Assembly: GCA_020848695.1 (NCBI GenBank)
Contig: JADLHT010000046.1
Location: 1 to 64,000, forward strand
From: Saprospiraceae bacterium
Lineage (GTDB): Bacteria > Bacteroidota > Bacteroidia > Chitinophagales > Saprospiraceae
Reading direction: 5' to 3'
DNA: 64,000 bases
The notes under the pieces are model-generated. The model made no database searches. It was not told the DNA's origin and saw only the letters and a program-made list of their open reading frames with translations. The position numbers were made by a program, and so were the translations under genes. Shown here in pieces: positions 1 to 9,434 of the stretch. Numbering within the stretch: the first letter of the stretch is position 1; each line of letters begins with the position of its first letter.

Positions 1-380
1 ACAATCAATCAGGTACCTACCAGGAATCATTCACAGACATTAATGGCTGCGACTCCATCTATAATCTTCTACTCATCCTCAATAAAGAGTTTGGAATCTA
101 CGCTCCCAATGTCATCAATCCTTCTTCAAATATCAACGGATTCTTTACATTATTCGACAGTGGAACTAAATCCGATATATTAGTTCTCAGCATCTACGAT
201 CGCTGGGGCGAGCTCATCTGGCAGAAAACAAATCTTCCTACTTCAGATCCCTCACAAGGCTGGAACGGAAGATTCCATGACAAGCCCGTCCTTCCAGGAG
301 TGTACGTCTGGATGGCTAAAGTAAGATTACCCAACTCGGAAGAAATTTTAATTCACGGAAATGTTACGGTGCTGAGGTAA
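1..380 (+). CDS. C-terminal end of a large secreted surface protein with a gliding/T9SS type B (CHU_C-like) sorting domain
   Basis: The 5' end lies outside the window; reading starts in the third base. The visible 125 residues first show a repeat-type segment (GTYQESFTDINGCDSIY), typical of long Bacteroidota adhesins. A compact end domain follows, with YAPNVINP, SIYDRWGELIW, GWNGRF and PGVYVW, closing in a beta strand (NVTVLR). These are hallmarks of the gliding-motility-associated C-terminal (type B) sorting domain, which directs proteins through the type IX secretion system to the cell surface. The function of the rest of the protein cannot be known from this fragment. Confidence 0.85.
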   Translation, partial: NQSGTYQESFTDINGCDSIYNLLLILNKEFGIYAPNVINPSSNINGFFTLFDSGTKSDILVLSIYDRWGELIWQKTNLPTSDPSQGWNGRFHDKPVLPGVYVWMAKVRLPNSEEILIHGNVTVLR

Positions 381-444
381 ACAGTACATAAAGGATGATA
401 TTAAGGTATTCATTAATTATCCGATTGATTTATCCAACAGATTT

Positions 445-1152
445 CTAATCTAAAAAAACAACATTCGATTCATCAATATCAGATTCATTTCTCAATCTAA
501 AAAAAACTCTTGCGGTTAGCACTACGTCTTTCTGACAATACTTTGATATTCGAGATATGTCATTCTCTTTCCAATACACTTTTCCCACGTCTTTTCCACT
601 GATGTCATTCTTGCTGGTTGGCAACTTGAGACATGATGCCAATAAATCTAGTGAACTGAAGTTTTTAAAGTCTCCAAATTTCCACATCTCCATAGTATCA
701 ATGATATGGTGAACTTCCCAGGGCTTACGACCTGCTAAATCAAAGCTTGGCGGAATTCCAATTCTATGAATGACAGCCCTTCTGCAGATATATGGGATAT
801 CAAATTCTTTAATATTATGACCGACAAAAACACTACTTCGCGCATCGCTAAACGATTTATTAATTAATTCAAAAAACGAAACAAGAATTGACCCTTCATC
901 CCCTGTAAAAGATTTGACGCGAAAATTTTTATCATCAGAATAACCGACGCTGATACAAACAATTTTTCCAAACTCTGAATAGATAGCTGCTCTCTCTTCA
1001 TATATTTCTGCGAGAGACTTATTGTCTTTTTCCAGATAATACCTTGCTTTATTCCCCCACAAATCTTGCCAGTGGTTATCAAGTTCATCAAATTGTGCTA
1101 CCTGAGAGACGGTCTCTATGTCAATAAACAGGAATTTTGGCTTCATATTCAT
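445..1152 (-). CDS. Predicted 3'-5' exonuclease, PolB exonuclease-domain-like (DnaQ fold)
   Basis: 235 residues forming a stand-alone DEDDy-type exonuclease. Exo I is FIDIETVSQ (Asp11, Glu13), Exo II is FVGHNIKEFDIPYI near residue 112, and Exo III is YCQKD (Tyr205, Asp209), so all metal-binding acids and the Tyr are present. This fits the family described as exonucleases related to the exonuclease domain of family B polymerases, common in Bacteroidota as a single-domain protein. Its substrate is not established; single-stranded DNA ends are likely from the fold. It is transcribed divergently from the coiled-coil gene at 1236. Confidence 0.8.
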   Translation of the reverse strand: MNMKPKFLFIDIETVSQVAQFDELDNHWQDLWGNKARYYLEKDNKSLAEIYEERAAIYSEFGKIVCISVGYSDDKNFRVKSFTGDEGSILVSFFELINKSFSDARSSVFVGHNIKEFDIPYICRRAVIHRIGIPPSFDLAGRKPWEVHHIIDTMEMWKFGDFKNFSSLDLLASCLKLPTSKNDISGKDVGKVYWKENDISRISKYCQKDVVLTARVFFRLRNESDIDESNVVFLD

Positions 1153-1235
1153 ACCAGATACTAAAAAAAAGGCAATTTAATAGAAATCCGTACAATAAAT
1201 ACTAAATTTACGCATTATTACAAAAATAAATAGGA

Positions 1236-2216
1236 ATGAATAATCAGAAATCTAACCAAAATCTTAAAGCTGCAATTGTTGTAGCTTTATTAGCACTTCT
1301 GGGTGCTAATGTTTATCAGTTTGTTACTAATAAAAGTTTGCGAGAAGACAACATACATAAAGAGTCCGAACTAATTTCCTTAGACAGTGCAAAGGTCGAA
1401 CTTGAGAAGCAGTATCAGCAATCCATCGCCGATCTAAATTCAATGAAAACCGATAATGAAGAGCTTAACAAAAGTATAGAAGTTCAGAAAGAAGAACTAA
1501 GACTTCAAAAAGAAAAGATTGCGGTACTTCTTAATGATAGCAAAAATCTCAAATTAGTAAGATCCGAATTGAAAACGCTCAAATTAAAAGCGGACGAATA
1601 CATTTCAGAGATCAATAAACTGAAAGGCGAAAATGATAAGTTAACGACGAGCAACAAAGAACTAACCGCAGATAAAGAAAATTTGACCGCTGATTTGCAA
1701 AAGAAAGGCATGGAGAATCAAAAACTTTCAGATGAAAATAATTCTCTTAGTTCGCAGAAAGATGTTCTTAACAAGGAAAAAGAAAATCTTAATCGAAAGT
1801 ACAATCGAGCAGCCGCGATTCAGGTTACAAAATTAGATGCTTCCGGATATCAAAACCGCGATGGCAAAAAGCCATCGTCCAGATCAAGAGCTTCAGATAT
1901 AGATTTTATTGAAGTTTGCTTCAAAACCACCGAAAACAAAAACTCTGACGCAGGAACAGAAACATTTTATCTTAGAATTATTAATCCTACCGGCGAAACA
2001 GAAAGCGTAAGCAGCGAAGGAAGCGGTATAATCACCAACTTTGCAACAGATGCAAAGATTAAATATTCTTCCGCAACAACTGTAGATTACAAAAACGATG
2101 AAATTAAAACCTGTGGTAAATTTGCTAATCCCGGTACTTTTCAAAAAGGAGTATACCAGATTGAAGTTTATAATAAGGGATATCTCGTTGGAACAACTAC
2201 ATTAAAATTAAAATAA
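1236..2216 (+). CDS. Membrane-anchored coiled-coil protein of unknown function
   Basis: 326 residues. One hydrophobic helix lies near residues 12-30 (AAIVVALLALLGANVYQFV). A long Lys/Glu-rich heptad coiled coil runs to about residue 185 (segments such as ENLTADLQKK and DVLNKEKENL). A C-terminal beta-rich domain of about 130 residues follows, starting near IDFIEVCFKTTENK and ending YLVGTTTLKLK. The layout suggests an inner-membrane-anchored protein with a periplasmic stalk and globular head. It is not recognisable as a named family. The divergent neighbour is an exonuclease and a terminator-like hairpin follows directly. Confidence 0.7.
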   Translation: MNNQKSNQNLKAAIVVALLALLGANVYQFVTNKSLREDNIHKESELISLDSAKVELEKQYQQSIADLNSMKTDNEELNKSIEVQKEELRLQKEKIAVLLNDSKNLKLVRSELKTLKLKADEYISEINKLKGENDKLTTSNKELTADKENLTADLQKKGMENQKLSDENNSLSSQKDVLNKEKENLNRKYNRAAAIQVTKLDASGYQNRDGKKPSSRSRASDIDFIEVCFKTTENKNSDAGTETFYLRIINPTGETESVSSEGSGIITNFATDAKIKYSSATTVDYKNDEIKTCGKFANPGTFQKGVYQIEVYNKGYLVGTTTLKLK

Positions 2217-2236
2217 CAGAATTCATTTTTTTAAAT

Positions 2237-2275
2237 AAACCATACTTGTATTTAATAGGTATGGTTTTCTTTTTT
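2237..2275 (+). terminator. Rho-independent-type terminator after the coiled-coil gene
   Basis: A perfect 9-bp inverted repeat, AAACCATAC (2237-2245) and GTATGGTTT (2259-2267), with a 13-nt loop is followed by a T-rich run (TCTTTTTT). It starts 20 bases after the stop at 2216. Confidence 0.7.
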
Positions 2276-2299
2276 AAATAAAAAAAAAACAGATAAATT

Positions 2300-3232
2300 T
2301 TGGAAAGAATATTAATGCTTGGCTCCAACGGACAGATTGGAACCGTATTATCAGAAAAATTAGTAGAAAAATTTGGTATAGAAAATGTTGTCTGCTCTGA
2401 TGTTCGCGAACCAAAAATCAAACATTCACACTATTTTGAAATAATTGATGTGTTAGACAAAACAAAAATTTCTGACATCATTCAAGGTTTTAAAATCACA
2501 CAAATTTATCATCTTGCAGCCTTGCTTTCTGCAAAGGGCGAACAAAATCCGGAGCTGACCTGGAAAATTAATATGCAAGGATTGCTCAATGTTCTTGATC
2601 TCGCTGTTCAACATAAAATAAATAAAGTTTTTTTTCCAAGCTCAATTGCCATTTATGGCCCTACAACTCCTAAATCCCATACTCCTCAGTACGCTAGTTT
2701 TCAGCCTACTACAATTTATGGTATCAGCAAGATAGCCGGCGAAATGTGGTGTGAGTATTACCATAATAAATTTGGCTTAGATGTTCGATCTATCCGTTAT
2801 CCCGGAGTTATCGGATGGCAATCTCTCCCTGAAGGTGGAACCACTGATTATGCTGTTGAGATATTTCACGCAGCAATTCATACTGGGCATTACAATTGCT
2901 TTTTAGCAGAGAATACACGCCTTCCAATGATTTATATGGATGATGCGATAAGAGCAACCCTTGAACTAATGGATGCTGCTCCTGAAAAAATCAAAACCAG
3001 AGTCGGCTACAATCTTGTTGGGATGAGTTTTACTCCAAAAGAAATCTATTTATCAATTAAAGAAAGAATCCCTGAATTTACGATTGAATACAAGCCTGAT
3101 TTTCGACAAAAAATAGCAGAATCCTGGACTGAGACTATTGATGACAGTTGCGCCAGAGACGAATGGGGCTGGAAGGTTAATTACAATCTTTCAAGAATGT
3201 GTGATGACATGCTCAGGCAACTTAAAAAGTAA
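2300..3232 (+). CDS. tdh: L-threonine 3-dehydrogenase, short-chain dehydrogenase type
   Basis: 310 residues, NAD-dependent SDR/epimerase fold. The Rossmann glycine motif is at the N-terminus (LGSNGQIGT), the catalytic Tyr-Lys is in TIYGISKIAGE, and the active-site Ser is in FFPSSIAIYGP. Segments PGVIGW, GGTTDYAVEIF and RLPMIYMDDAIRAT match the bacterial SDR-type threonine dehydrogenase (as in Flavobacterium and Cytophaga) rather than sugar epimerases. It oxidises threonine to 2-amino-3-ketobutyrate, which a CoA ligase (not in this window) splits to glycine and acetyl-CoA. The TTG start at 2300 is preferred because the next in-frame ATG would cut the first beta strand. The glycine-cleavage gene gcvT lies nearby. 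Confidence 0.88.
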   Translation: MERILMLGSNGQIGTVLSEKLVEKFGIENVVCSDVREPKIKHSHYFEIIDVLDKTKISDIIQGFKITQIYHLAALLSAKGEQNPELTWKINMQGLLNVLDLAVQHKINKVFFPSSIAIYGPTTPKSHTPQYASFQPTTIYGISKIAGEMWCEYYHNKFGLDVRSIRYPGVIGWQSLPEGGTTDYAVEIFHAAIHTGHYNCFLAENTRLPMIYMDDAIRATLELMDAAPEKIKTRVGYNLVGMSFTPKEIYLSIKERIPEFTIEYKPDFRQKIAESWTETIDDSCARDEWGWKVNYNLSRMCDDMLRQLKK

Positions 3233-3351
3233 ACTCTCAATTACAATTTAATAATATATAAATAATTATTTATCAATAATTTATAATTTATAAATTTTAT
3301 ATATTTAAAAAAAGGTATTAAAAAAATAGTTAGTATAAAGTCTCTTATTCC

Positions 3352-3359
3352 TACCTTTG
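3352..3359 (+). promoter_or_regulatory. Bacteroidota-type -7 element (TACCTTTG) for the DksA-like gene
   Basis: TACCTTTG matches TAnnTTTG, the -7 box of the Bacteroidota primary sigma factor, and lies 26 bases before the ATG at 3386. The stretch upstream (3233-3350) is very AT-rich and holds no gene. Confidence 0.55.
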
Positions 3360-3385
3360 CGCTTTAATTTTTGTAAACGCAGACT

Positions 3386-3829
3386 ATGAAGGCCAGATAT
3401 TCAGATGAAGAACTAGAAGAATTCAAAACATTGATTCTTGAAAAACTTGAATTTGCGAAAACAGAATTGCAAGGTATCGAACAGCAAATGATGGAGTTGA
3501 GAGAAAATATGTCTGATGAACAAGGAGGTGATTGGTTTGATGATAGCTCAATCCATACTGAAATAGAATTTATGACAAAACTTGCAGAAAGACAAAGGCA
3601 ATTTGTACAAAATCTGGAACTTGCATTAGTAAGAATTAAGAATAAATCCTATGGAATTTGTTCAGTTACCGGAGAATTAATTGATAAGCAGAGATTACTA
3701 TTGGTACCTCATGCAACCAAAAGCGTTCAGGCTAAAGAAAGAGAAACACCAACTCCAATAATTGAAAATAACAGGCCGGTATCAAACTATGAAAATGAGG
3801 ATTCTGATGAACCCATGATCGAAGAATAA
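3386..3829 (+). CDS. TraR/DksA-family protein with a cysteine-depleted zinc-finger region
   Basis: 147 residues. An N-terminal helical coiled-coil part (about 1-85) is followed by a DksA/TraR C4-type segment (YGICSVTGELIDKQRLLLVPHA). Of the four zinc-binding cysteines only Cys92 remains; the others are Thr, Ser and Ala. Such cysteine-poor homologues are common in Bacteroidota, so this is probably lineage-typical and not decay. DksA-type proteins bind the RNA polymerase secondary channel and modulate initiation; that role here is inferred from the family. The acidic C-terminal tail (EDSDEPMIEE) is unusual. It has its own promoter-like TACCTTTG element. Confidence 0.8.
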   Translation: MKARYSDEELEEFKTLILEKLEFAKTELQGIEQQMMELRENMSDEQGGDWFDDSSIHTEIEFMTKLAERQRQFVQNLELALVRIKNKSYGICSVTGELIDKQRLLLVPHATKSVQAKERETPTPIIENNRPVSNYENEDSDEPMIEE

Positions 3830-3877
3830 TTATTTTATTTTCTGCGCTTACAACCAACAATAGAAACAAATTCCCTA

Positions 3878-5902
3878 TTGGGAGCTAAATATAAGTTGAG
3901 TTTGCGTAGATTGATTTTTTATATTCTGTTATTTATCTTTATTCAATCTTGTCTGCCACCAGTACAAGAAGATTATTCTAATTTGGATTATACAATTCAA
4001 GACCCTATCTATCGACACATCATAGAATTTCAGGATCGGAGATTGAGTGATTCGTTATATCCTTATTTGCTGGATAAAAAAGCTATTTATAGAAAACTAG
4101 CAGCTGAAGCTTTTGGTTCCTTTCAAGATACCCATAGCATCTATAAGTTAATTCCTTTATTAAAAGATCCCATTGAAGAAGTAAAGCAATCTGCAGCATT
4201 TAGTTTAGGGCAAATTGGAGATCCAGTCGCTGAAAAAGCTTTAATTGATGCATTCATACCAAAAGATTCTTTAGGGCCCTTCCAAATTACCAATCAGTTC
4301 ATTCTGGAAGCATTAGGCAAATGCGGCACAGACAGTACTCTTGAATTGTTATGTAAAATTAAAAATTATACAAATGCCAATATTAATCTGCTGGAAGGTC
4401 AGTTATTGGCATACTATCGGTTCGGATTAAGAAACAAGTTCTGTCCAAAATCAGCAGAACTCTTCATAGAGGTCATTAATAACAAAGCTTTTAGTGAAAA
4501 GGCAAAACTTATTGCAGCTCATTCTATTCAACGATTTAAAAATATTGATTTAAAACCTTACTATAAAGAATTGCGGAACGCCTGCTATGAAGAAAAAAAT
4601 CCTGAAATTCGGATGTGTTTAATTACAGGATTCAGTAGAACAGGCTCCCCGGAAATTCCCAATGATCTGGAAGAACTATATAGTAGAATACAGGATCCAA
4701 GAGTCCAGTGCAATCTGATTAAATCCCTACAAAATCTTCCCGCCGGAAAAGGATCGAATCTCGCATTTAAAGCTTTACAAAATCCTTCAATTCAAATTTC
4801 AATACTAGCAGCCGAATATTTTTTAAAAAATGGTACCGAAGTAGATGCAGAAAGACTACTCAAACAATTAAATGAATCAGAACTAAACTGGCAAACCAAA
4901 TCTATTATATATGAAGTATTAATTAAAAGAATACCCTATCATAAAAAAATAAGTAGAGAAGGTATCTATTACCATTTACTTCAGGAAATTAATAAATCTA
5001 AAGATCCTTATTCAAAAGCTGCTTTTATACATGCTTTATCTAATAGCCCAAAATATCTTTCCTTCATCTTGCAATTGGCGAATCGCGAAAAAGAACCCAT
5101 CATAATCACTACTATTACCAGTACTATTCAAAAGATGATGCAAAACTCTTCCTTTACCCTTGTGTTCAAAGGAAATAAGAATTACATCTATCAAAGTATA
5201 ACTGAATTTCTCCAGAAGCAATGTAATTCTGTCAATGTTGGTTCTCTGGCGGTCATGGCGGAATGGTTTAGAAATGAAAAAGGAATAATTGCAAAATATT
5301 TTAGACCGGATAGCACTTTACTGGTTGCTCAAAATAAACTAAAGCTTCCAAGAGATATTGAGACTTATAACGAAATTGGAAAAACAGTCTCACATCTTAA
5401 AAAACTTAAATTTCACCCAAAGAGCATTGACTTTAATCATCTCATTGATTGGAAAAAATTAGATCTAAAAAAAGATACAATCGTTGCAGAAATAATTACC
5501 AATAAAGGAGTTCTTGAAATTGAAATGTATCCAAAACTTGCTCCAGCATCAGTAATAAATTTTATTGATCTAACGGAGCAAAAATTTTTCAACAATAAAA
5601 TAATTCACAGAGTAGTTCCGAATTTTGTAATCCAGACAGGATGTCCCAGAGGCGACGGGTATGGAAGTCTGGATTATACCCTTCGAACTGAAATTAACTT
5701 AAATTTAAACTATTTCGAAGAAGGAATGGTTGGCATGGCGAGTGCAGGCCCAGATACAGAATGTTCACAATTCTTCATCACGTATTCTCCATCTCCTCAT
5801 CTGGACGGAAAATACAGTATTTTCGGACGACTTATCAAAGGTATGGATATACTTAATCTAATTAACCAGGGCGATAAAATTATCGAAACTAAGCTTAGAT
5901 AG
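3878..5902 (+). CDS. Lipoprotein with HEAT repeats and a C-terminal cyclophilin-type peptidyl-prolyl isomerase domain
   Basis: About 674 residues. The N-terminus has a lipoprotein signal (hydrophobic run, then IQSC). Residues of about 45-500 form alpha-helical repeats resembling HEAT units (for example EEVKQSAAFSLGQIGDPVAE). The last 145 residues are a cyclophilin domain: GVLEIEMYPKLAPASVINF, IIHRVVPNFVIQTG, GMVGMASAGPDTECSQFF and HLDGKYSIFGR. The domain should isomerise prolyl bonds in the periplasm; the repeats probably bind client proteins (inference). The start is uncertain: no ATG precedes the signal, and TTG codons at 3878 and shortly after are possible. Confidence 0.8.
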   Translation: MGAKYKLSLRRLIFYILLFIFIQSCLPPVQEDYSNLDYTIQDPIYRHIIEFQDRRLSDSLYPYLLDKKAIYRKLAAEAFGSFQDTHSIYKLIPLLKDPIEEVKQSAAFSLGQIGDPVAEKALIDAFIPKDSLGPFQITNQFILEALGKCGTDSTLELLCKIKNYTNANINLLEGQLLAYYRFGLRNKFCPKSAELFIEVINNKAFSEKAKLIAAHSIQRFKNIDLKPYYKELRNACYEEKNPEIRMCLITGFSRTGSPEIPNDLEELYSRIQDPRVQCNLIKSLQNLPAGKGSNLAFKALQNPSIQISILAAEYFLKNGTEVDAERLLKQLNESELNWQTKSIIYEVLIKRIPYHKKISREGIYYHLLQEINKSKDPYSKAAFIHALSNSPKYLSFILQLANREKEPIIITTITSTIQKMMQNSSFTLVFKGNKNYIYQSITEFLQKQCNSVNVGSLAVMAEWFRNEKGIIAKYFRPDSTLLVAQNKLKLPRDIETYNEIGKTVSHLKKLKFHPKSIDFNHLIDWKKLDLKKDTIVAEIITNKGVLEIEMYPKLAPASVINFIDLTEQKFFNNKIIHRVVPNFVIQTGCPRGDGYGSLDYTLRTEINLNLNYFEEGMVGMASAGPDTECSQFFITYSPSPHLDGKYSIFGRLIKGMDILNLINQGDKIIETKLR

Positions 5903-6011
5903 AATATTTTATTTGGCAATCTTTCGATGGTACAGATAGTTTCCAAATATTGAATAAAATTTCCTTTAGTTGGCTTACTTTCGTGCAACTTCTAAAAATT
6001 AATTGTCAACC

Positions 6012-7118
6012 ATGAAAAATACACCACTTACAGATAGGCATATTGCTCTAGGCGCAAAAATGGCTGAATTTGCAGGTTACAATATGCCAATCTCTTACAA
6101 AGGAATAAAAGAAGAACACGAATGTGTTAGAGCTAATGCCGGAATGTTTGATGTGTCTCATATGGGCGAATTTATCGTAAAAGGTAAACAAGCCATGGAG
6201 CTTATACAATACGTTACCTCTAATGATGTTTCTAAACTTAAAATCGGTGATGCGCAGTATTCCTGTCTCCCGAATAGGGAAGGTGGAATAATTGATGATC
6301 TTTTGGTCTATCGTTTGCCGGAAAATTTATGTGCTGAAGGTGAGCGAGCATATATGTTAGTCGTAAATGCTTCCAATATAGAAAAAGACTGGAACTGGAT
6401 AACCGAAAATAATACCTTTGATACGCGATTGATCAATATTTCAGATGAAACAGGATTAGTAGCAATTCAGGGACCTAAAGTAATTGATATCATTCAATCT
6501 TTGACGCCTGTCAATCTAAGTAAAATAAAATATTACAATTTTGTAAAAGACGAATTTGCAGGTTATAAGGACGTGATCATATCAGCTACAGGATATACCG
6601 GTGCGGGAGGATTTGAAATTTATGCTCACAATGATCAAATTTCAAAAATATGGGATGAGGTAATGCGTGTGGGTCAAGAAAAAGGCCTTCAAGCTATAGG
6701 TTTGGGGGCAAGAGATACCTTACGTCTAGAAATGGGATTTTGTCTTTATGGTAATGATATCGATGATACCACATCACCACTCGAAGCTGGATTGGCCTGG
6801 ATTACGAAGATCCATAAAACAGAATTTATTGGAAAGAATTGGCTCAACCAACAAAAAGAAAATGGTATTAAAAGAAAATTGGTGGCATTTACACTGGAAG
6901 ACAGAAGAGTTCCAAGACACCACTACCCTATTTGCAATCAGAACAATGAACCTATTGGTCTAGTAACTTCCGGAACTTTTTCACCGAGCTTAAATAAATC
7001 AATTGGACTTGGATATGTTCCTGTAGAGTTTGCTGAACCCAATACCAATATATTTATCAGTATGGGTTCTAAAAATCTTCCGGCTACTGTATGCAAACTA
7101 CCGTTTATTCAACAATAA
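6012..7118 (+). CDS. gcvT: Aminomethyltransferase, glycine cleavage system T protein
   Basis: 369 residues, the usual length. It carries family signatures such as FDVSHMGEF, DDLLVYR, ATGYTGAGGFEIY, ARDTLRLEMGF and SGTFSPSLNKSIGLGYV. The protein takes the aminomethyl group from lipoylated H protein and passes it to tetrahydrofolate, releasing ammonia. The ATG at 6012 is chosen over a TTG three codons earlier because family members begin just before this point. The other cleavage-system genes are not in the window. A promoter-like TACTTTCG lies just upstream near 5975. Confidence 0.93.
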   Translation: MKNTPLTDRHIALGAKMAEFAGYNMPISYKGIKEEHECVRANAGMFDVSHMGEFIVKGKQAMELIQYVTSNDVSKLKIGDAQYSCLPNREGGIIDDLLVYRLPENLCAEGERAYMLVVNASNIEKDWNWITENNTFDTRLINISDETGLVAIQGPKVIDIIQSLTPVNLSKIKYYNFVKDEFAGYKDVIISATGYTGAGGFEIYAHNDQISKIWDEVMRVGQEKGLQAIGLGARDTLRLEMGFCLYGNDIDDTTSPLEAGLAWITKIHKTEFIGKNWLNQQKENGIKRKLVAFTLEDRRVPRHHYPICNQNNEPIGLVTSGTFSPSLNKSIGLGYVPVEFAEPNTNIFISMGSKNLPATVCKLPFIQQ

Positions 7119-7139
7119 AGTAGGATAGATTTTGAAATT

Positions 7140-8255
7140 GTGATTATAAAACCCATACTATATTCTTATCCTAATCTTAAGAAAGTAATTGACATTACAG
7201 GATTCTTCGAAAACATGAAAGAAGAATTTACGAAATTGAAAGATACGGACATATTTAAAAAAGCAAAAAAAGAGGCTATTTTTGTATATCGTATTCAGAC
7301 CAAAACAAAAATACATCACGGAATTCTAGCCGGAGTCGATGTCAACGAATATCTCAAAGGAAATATTCTTAAACACGAAAACACATTAATCGAACAGGAA
7401 AAAAAAATTGCACATTTAACCTTACAAAGGAAAGCAATTATCAAACCTGTATTGCTTGCTCATAAGAAAAGCGATAAACTAAATTTTCTCATTGCTAAAA
7501 CATTTCTTAGTCGTAATCCAAAATTCAAAATTAAATTTGAAAAAGAGAATCAAACTCATGAATTATACCTTGTTGATTCTGCTGATGAAATAAAGGAATT
7601 TGAAAAGGAATTTAGAAATAAAATATTTAAATCCTATATAGCAGACGGACATCATCGAATGTCCACAATCTCAAAAATATTGCAAGAAAATCCGGATTTA
7701 AAAAACCATGGATTAAGTTATATTTTATGCGCATTATTTGCCTTCAATGAATTAGACATACTTCCATACAACAGGCTGGTTCATATCCTTGATGTGGTTG
7801 AACTGGATGTTATACTTAAACAACTTAATTACTTTGCAGAAATTAAAAAAATCACTCAAATAAGGGAGCCTGAAGAAAAGCATGAGATTATTATGCATAC
7901 TCATCTTGATACATATTCTATCAGATGGAAAAAAGGAGTGCCTGAATTAAAAAACCATGAATATCCTGTTCAATTTGACATTGATATATTCAACAGGGTT
8001 ATTCTGGGAAATATTTTAGACATTATGGATATTCGCACGAATCAAAGAATACATTATATCGACGCTACAAAGGGATCAAAGCCAATTTTAAAAGCAATTG
8101 AAAACAATAAAGAACTTCTTGGATTTAGCTTCTATCCTCTCAAAAAGACAGATTTTACAGCTATTGCAGATAATAATTTAATACTGCCACCAAAAAGCAC
8201 CTGGTTTGAACCAAGGATAAGAAATGGAATAATTGTTCAAAATATTCTTGATTAG
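7140..8255 (+). CDS. DUF1015 family protein
   Basis: 371 residues, GTG start 21 bases after gcvT. The family mark is the conserved YIADGHHRMSTISK segment in mid-protein, with an N-terminus (IIKPILYSYP) that matches the usual IIKP opening. DUF1015 proteins are widespread and of unproven biochemical role, though often found near serine/glycine metabolism genes; the place behind gcvT is consistent with that. It is followed by the amidohydrolase after 3 bases, so the two are very likely co-transcribed. Confidence 0.8.
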   Translation: MIIKPILYSYPNLKKVIDITGFFENMKEEFTKLKDTDIFKKAKKEAIFVYRIQTKTKIHHGILAGVDVNEYLKGNILKHENTLIEQEKKIAHLTLQRKAIIKPVLLAHKKSDKLNFLIAKTFLSRNPKFKIKFEKENQTHELYLVDSADEIKEFEKEFRNKIFKSYIADGHHRMSTISKILQENPDLKNHGLSYILCALFAFNELDILPYNRLVHILDVVELDVILKQLNYFAEIKKITQIREPEEKHEIIMHTHLDTYSIRWKKGVPELKNHEYPVQFDIDIFNRVILGNILDIMDIRTNQRIHYIDATKGSKPILKAIENNKELLGFSFYPLKKTDFTAIADNNLILPPKSTWFEPRIRNGIIVQNILD

Positions 8256-8258
8256 TCA

Positions 8259-9428
8259 ATGAAAATATTTTCTGACTTTATTCACGATGGAAAACAACTG
8301 TTAAAAAAATCAGGAATAACAGTATCAGAAGATGGCGAAATAATTAATGTCATCCCTGCAGGGGAATTTGACAGAAGTCAATACCATTATTTTCCAGGCC
8401 TGTTAACTCCAGGGTTTGTTAATGCTCATTGCCATTTGGAATTATCACATCTAAAAGATAAATTTAAAACCGGTACTGGATTATTACAATTTCTCAATTC
8501 AGTAGTTCAACAACGTGAAGTTGATGAAAGCCACATAAAGCAAGCCATACATGAAGCAGATCTGGAAATGTACAACAACGGCATTGTAGCAGTTGGGGAC
8601 ATTTCAAATAAAAAGGATAGCTATCTTGTTAAATTAAACAGCAAAATAAAATATCATACCTTTGTTGAATGTTTTGATTTTCTGCAAGAGGATCGCGCAG
8701 ATGATTTTTTTAAACCATATACTGAAACTTATCATTCATTTAATAAACTGCCAAAATCATATGTTCCTCATGCACCTTATTCCGTATCGAAAAATTTGTT
8801 TGAGTTAATACACAATAACAATACTGAAGAAAGCATAATCAGTATCCACAATCAGGAAGTTTTGGATGAAGATCTATTGTTTATAAATAAATCCGGAGCT
8901 TTTGAAAGCTTCTTTTCTCAATTTGGATTCAATCTCAACTCATTTGAACCAATTCAAAAGAATTCTATTTACTATAGCATTAGTCAATTAAATCCTAAAT
9001 TAAATACTTTATTTGTTCATAATACTTGTATGACAAAAAAAGATCTTGATGCAGTTATGAAGTGGAATGATAATTCATATTTTGTAACTTGCCCAAATGC
9101 AAATTTATTTATTGAAAACAAATTGCCAAACTATAAGATTTTTAAAGAACAGCAAGATCGAATATGCATTGGAACTGATAGTTACAGCTCCAATTGGAAG
9201 CTATCTGTATTAGAAGAGATAAACAGTATTATCAAGTACCAATCTGAGATAAAGTTTGAACAAATATTACAATGGGCCTGTCTTAACGGCGCAAAAGCTT
9301 TAAAAATGGATTCAGAATTAGGATCAATATCAACAGGAAAGAAACCTGGAATAAACTGGATACCGGATATATCCATAATAAATTCGGAATTGATTCTTCA
9401 TTCTACAAGAATAAAAAAGATAATCTAA
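8259..9428 (+). CDS. mqnX: Amidohydrolase, probable aminodeoxyfutalosine deaminase (menaquinone synthesis)
   Basis: 389 residues of the ATZ/TRZ-like amidohydrolase superfamily. Metal ligands are visible as [10 protein letters not shown] (HxH), SIHNQE, LFVHNT and the Asp in IGTDSYSSN. This subgroup includes aminodeoxyfutalosine deaminases that make futalosine. The assignment is strengthened because futalosine hydrolase (mqnB, 21879) and the menaquinone methyltransferase (60766) are in the same window. Family membership is clear; the exact substrate is inferred and another deaminated nucleoside or S-adenosylhomocysteine-like compound is possible. It sits tightly between the DUF1015 gene and the biotin carrier gene (6-base gap). 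Confidence 0.68.
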   Translation: MKIFSDFIHDGKQLLKKSGITVSEDGEIINVIPAGEFDRSQYHYFPGLLTPGFVNAHCHLELSHLKDKFKTGTGLLQFLNSVVQQREVDESHIKQAIHEADLEMYNNGIVAVGDISNKKDSYLVKLNSKIKYHTFVECFDFLQEDRADDFFKPYTETYHSFNKLPKSYVPHAPYSVSKNLFELIHNNNTEESIISIHNQEVLDEDLLFINKSGAFESFFSQFGFNLNSFEPIQKNSIYYSISQLNPKLNTLFVHNTCMTKKDLDAVMKWNDNSYFVTCPNANLFIENKLPNYKIFKEQQDRICIGTDSYSSNWKLSVLEEINSIIKYQSEIKFEQILQWACLNGAKALKMDSELGSISTGKKPGINWIPDISIINSELILHSTRIKKII

Positions 9429-9434
9429 AAAAAT

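Noticed and set aside
1197-1212. TACTAAATTTACG as another copy of the repressor operator
   Set aside because: It is a single copy matching only the first eight bases and is better explained as a promoter box of the TAnnTTTG type; a similar single match near 22643 was rejected for the same reason.
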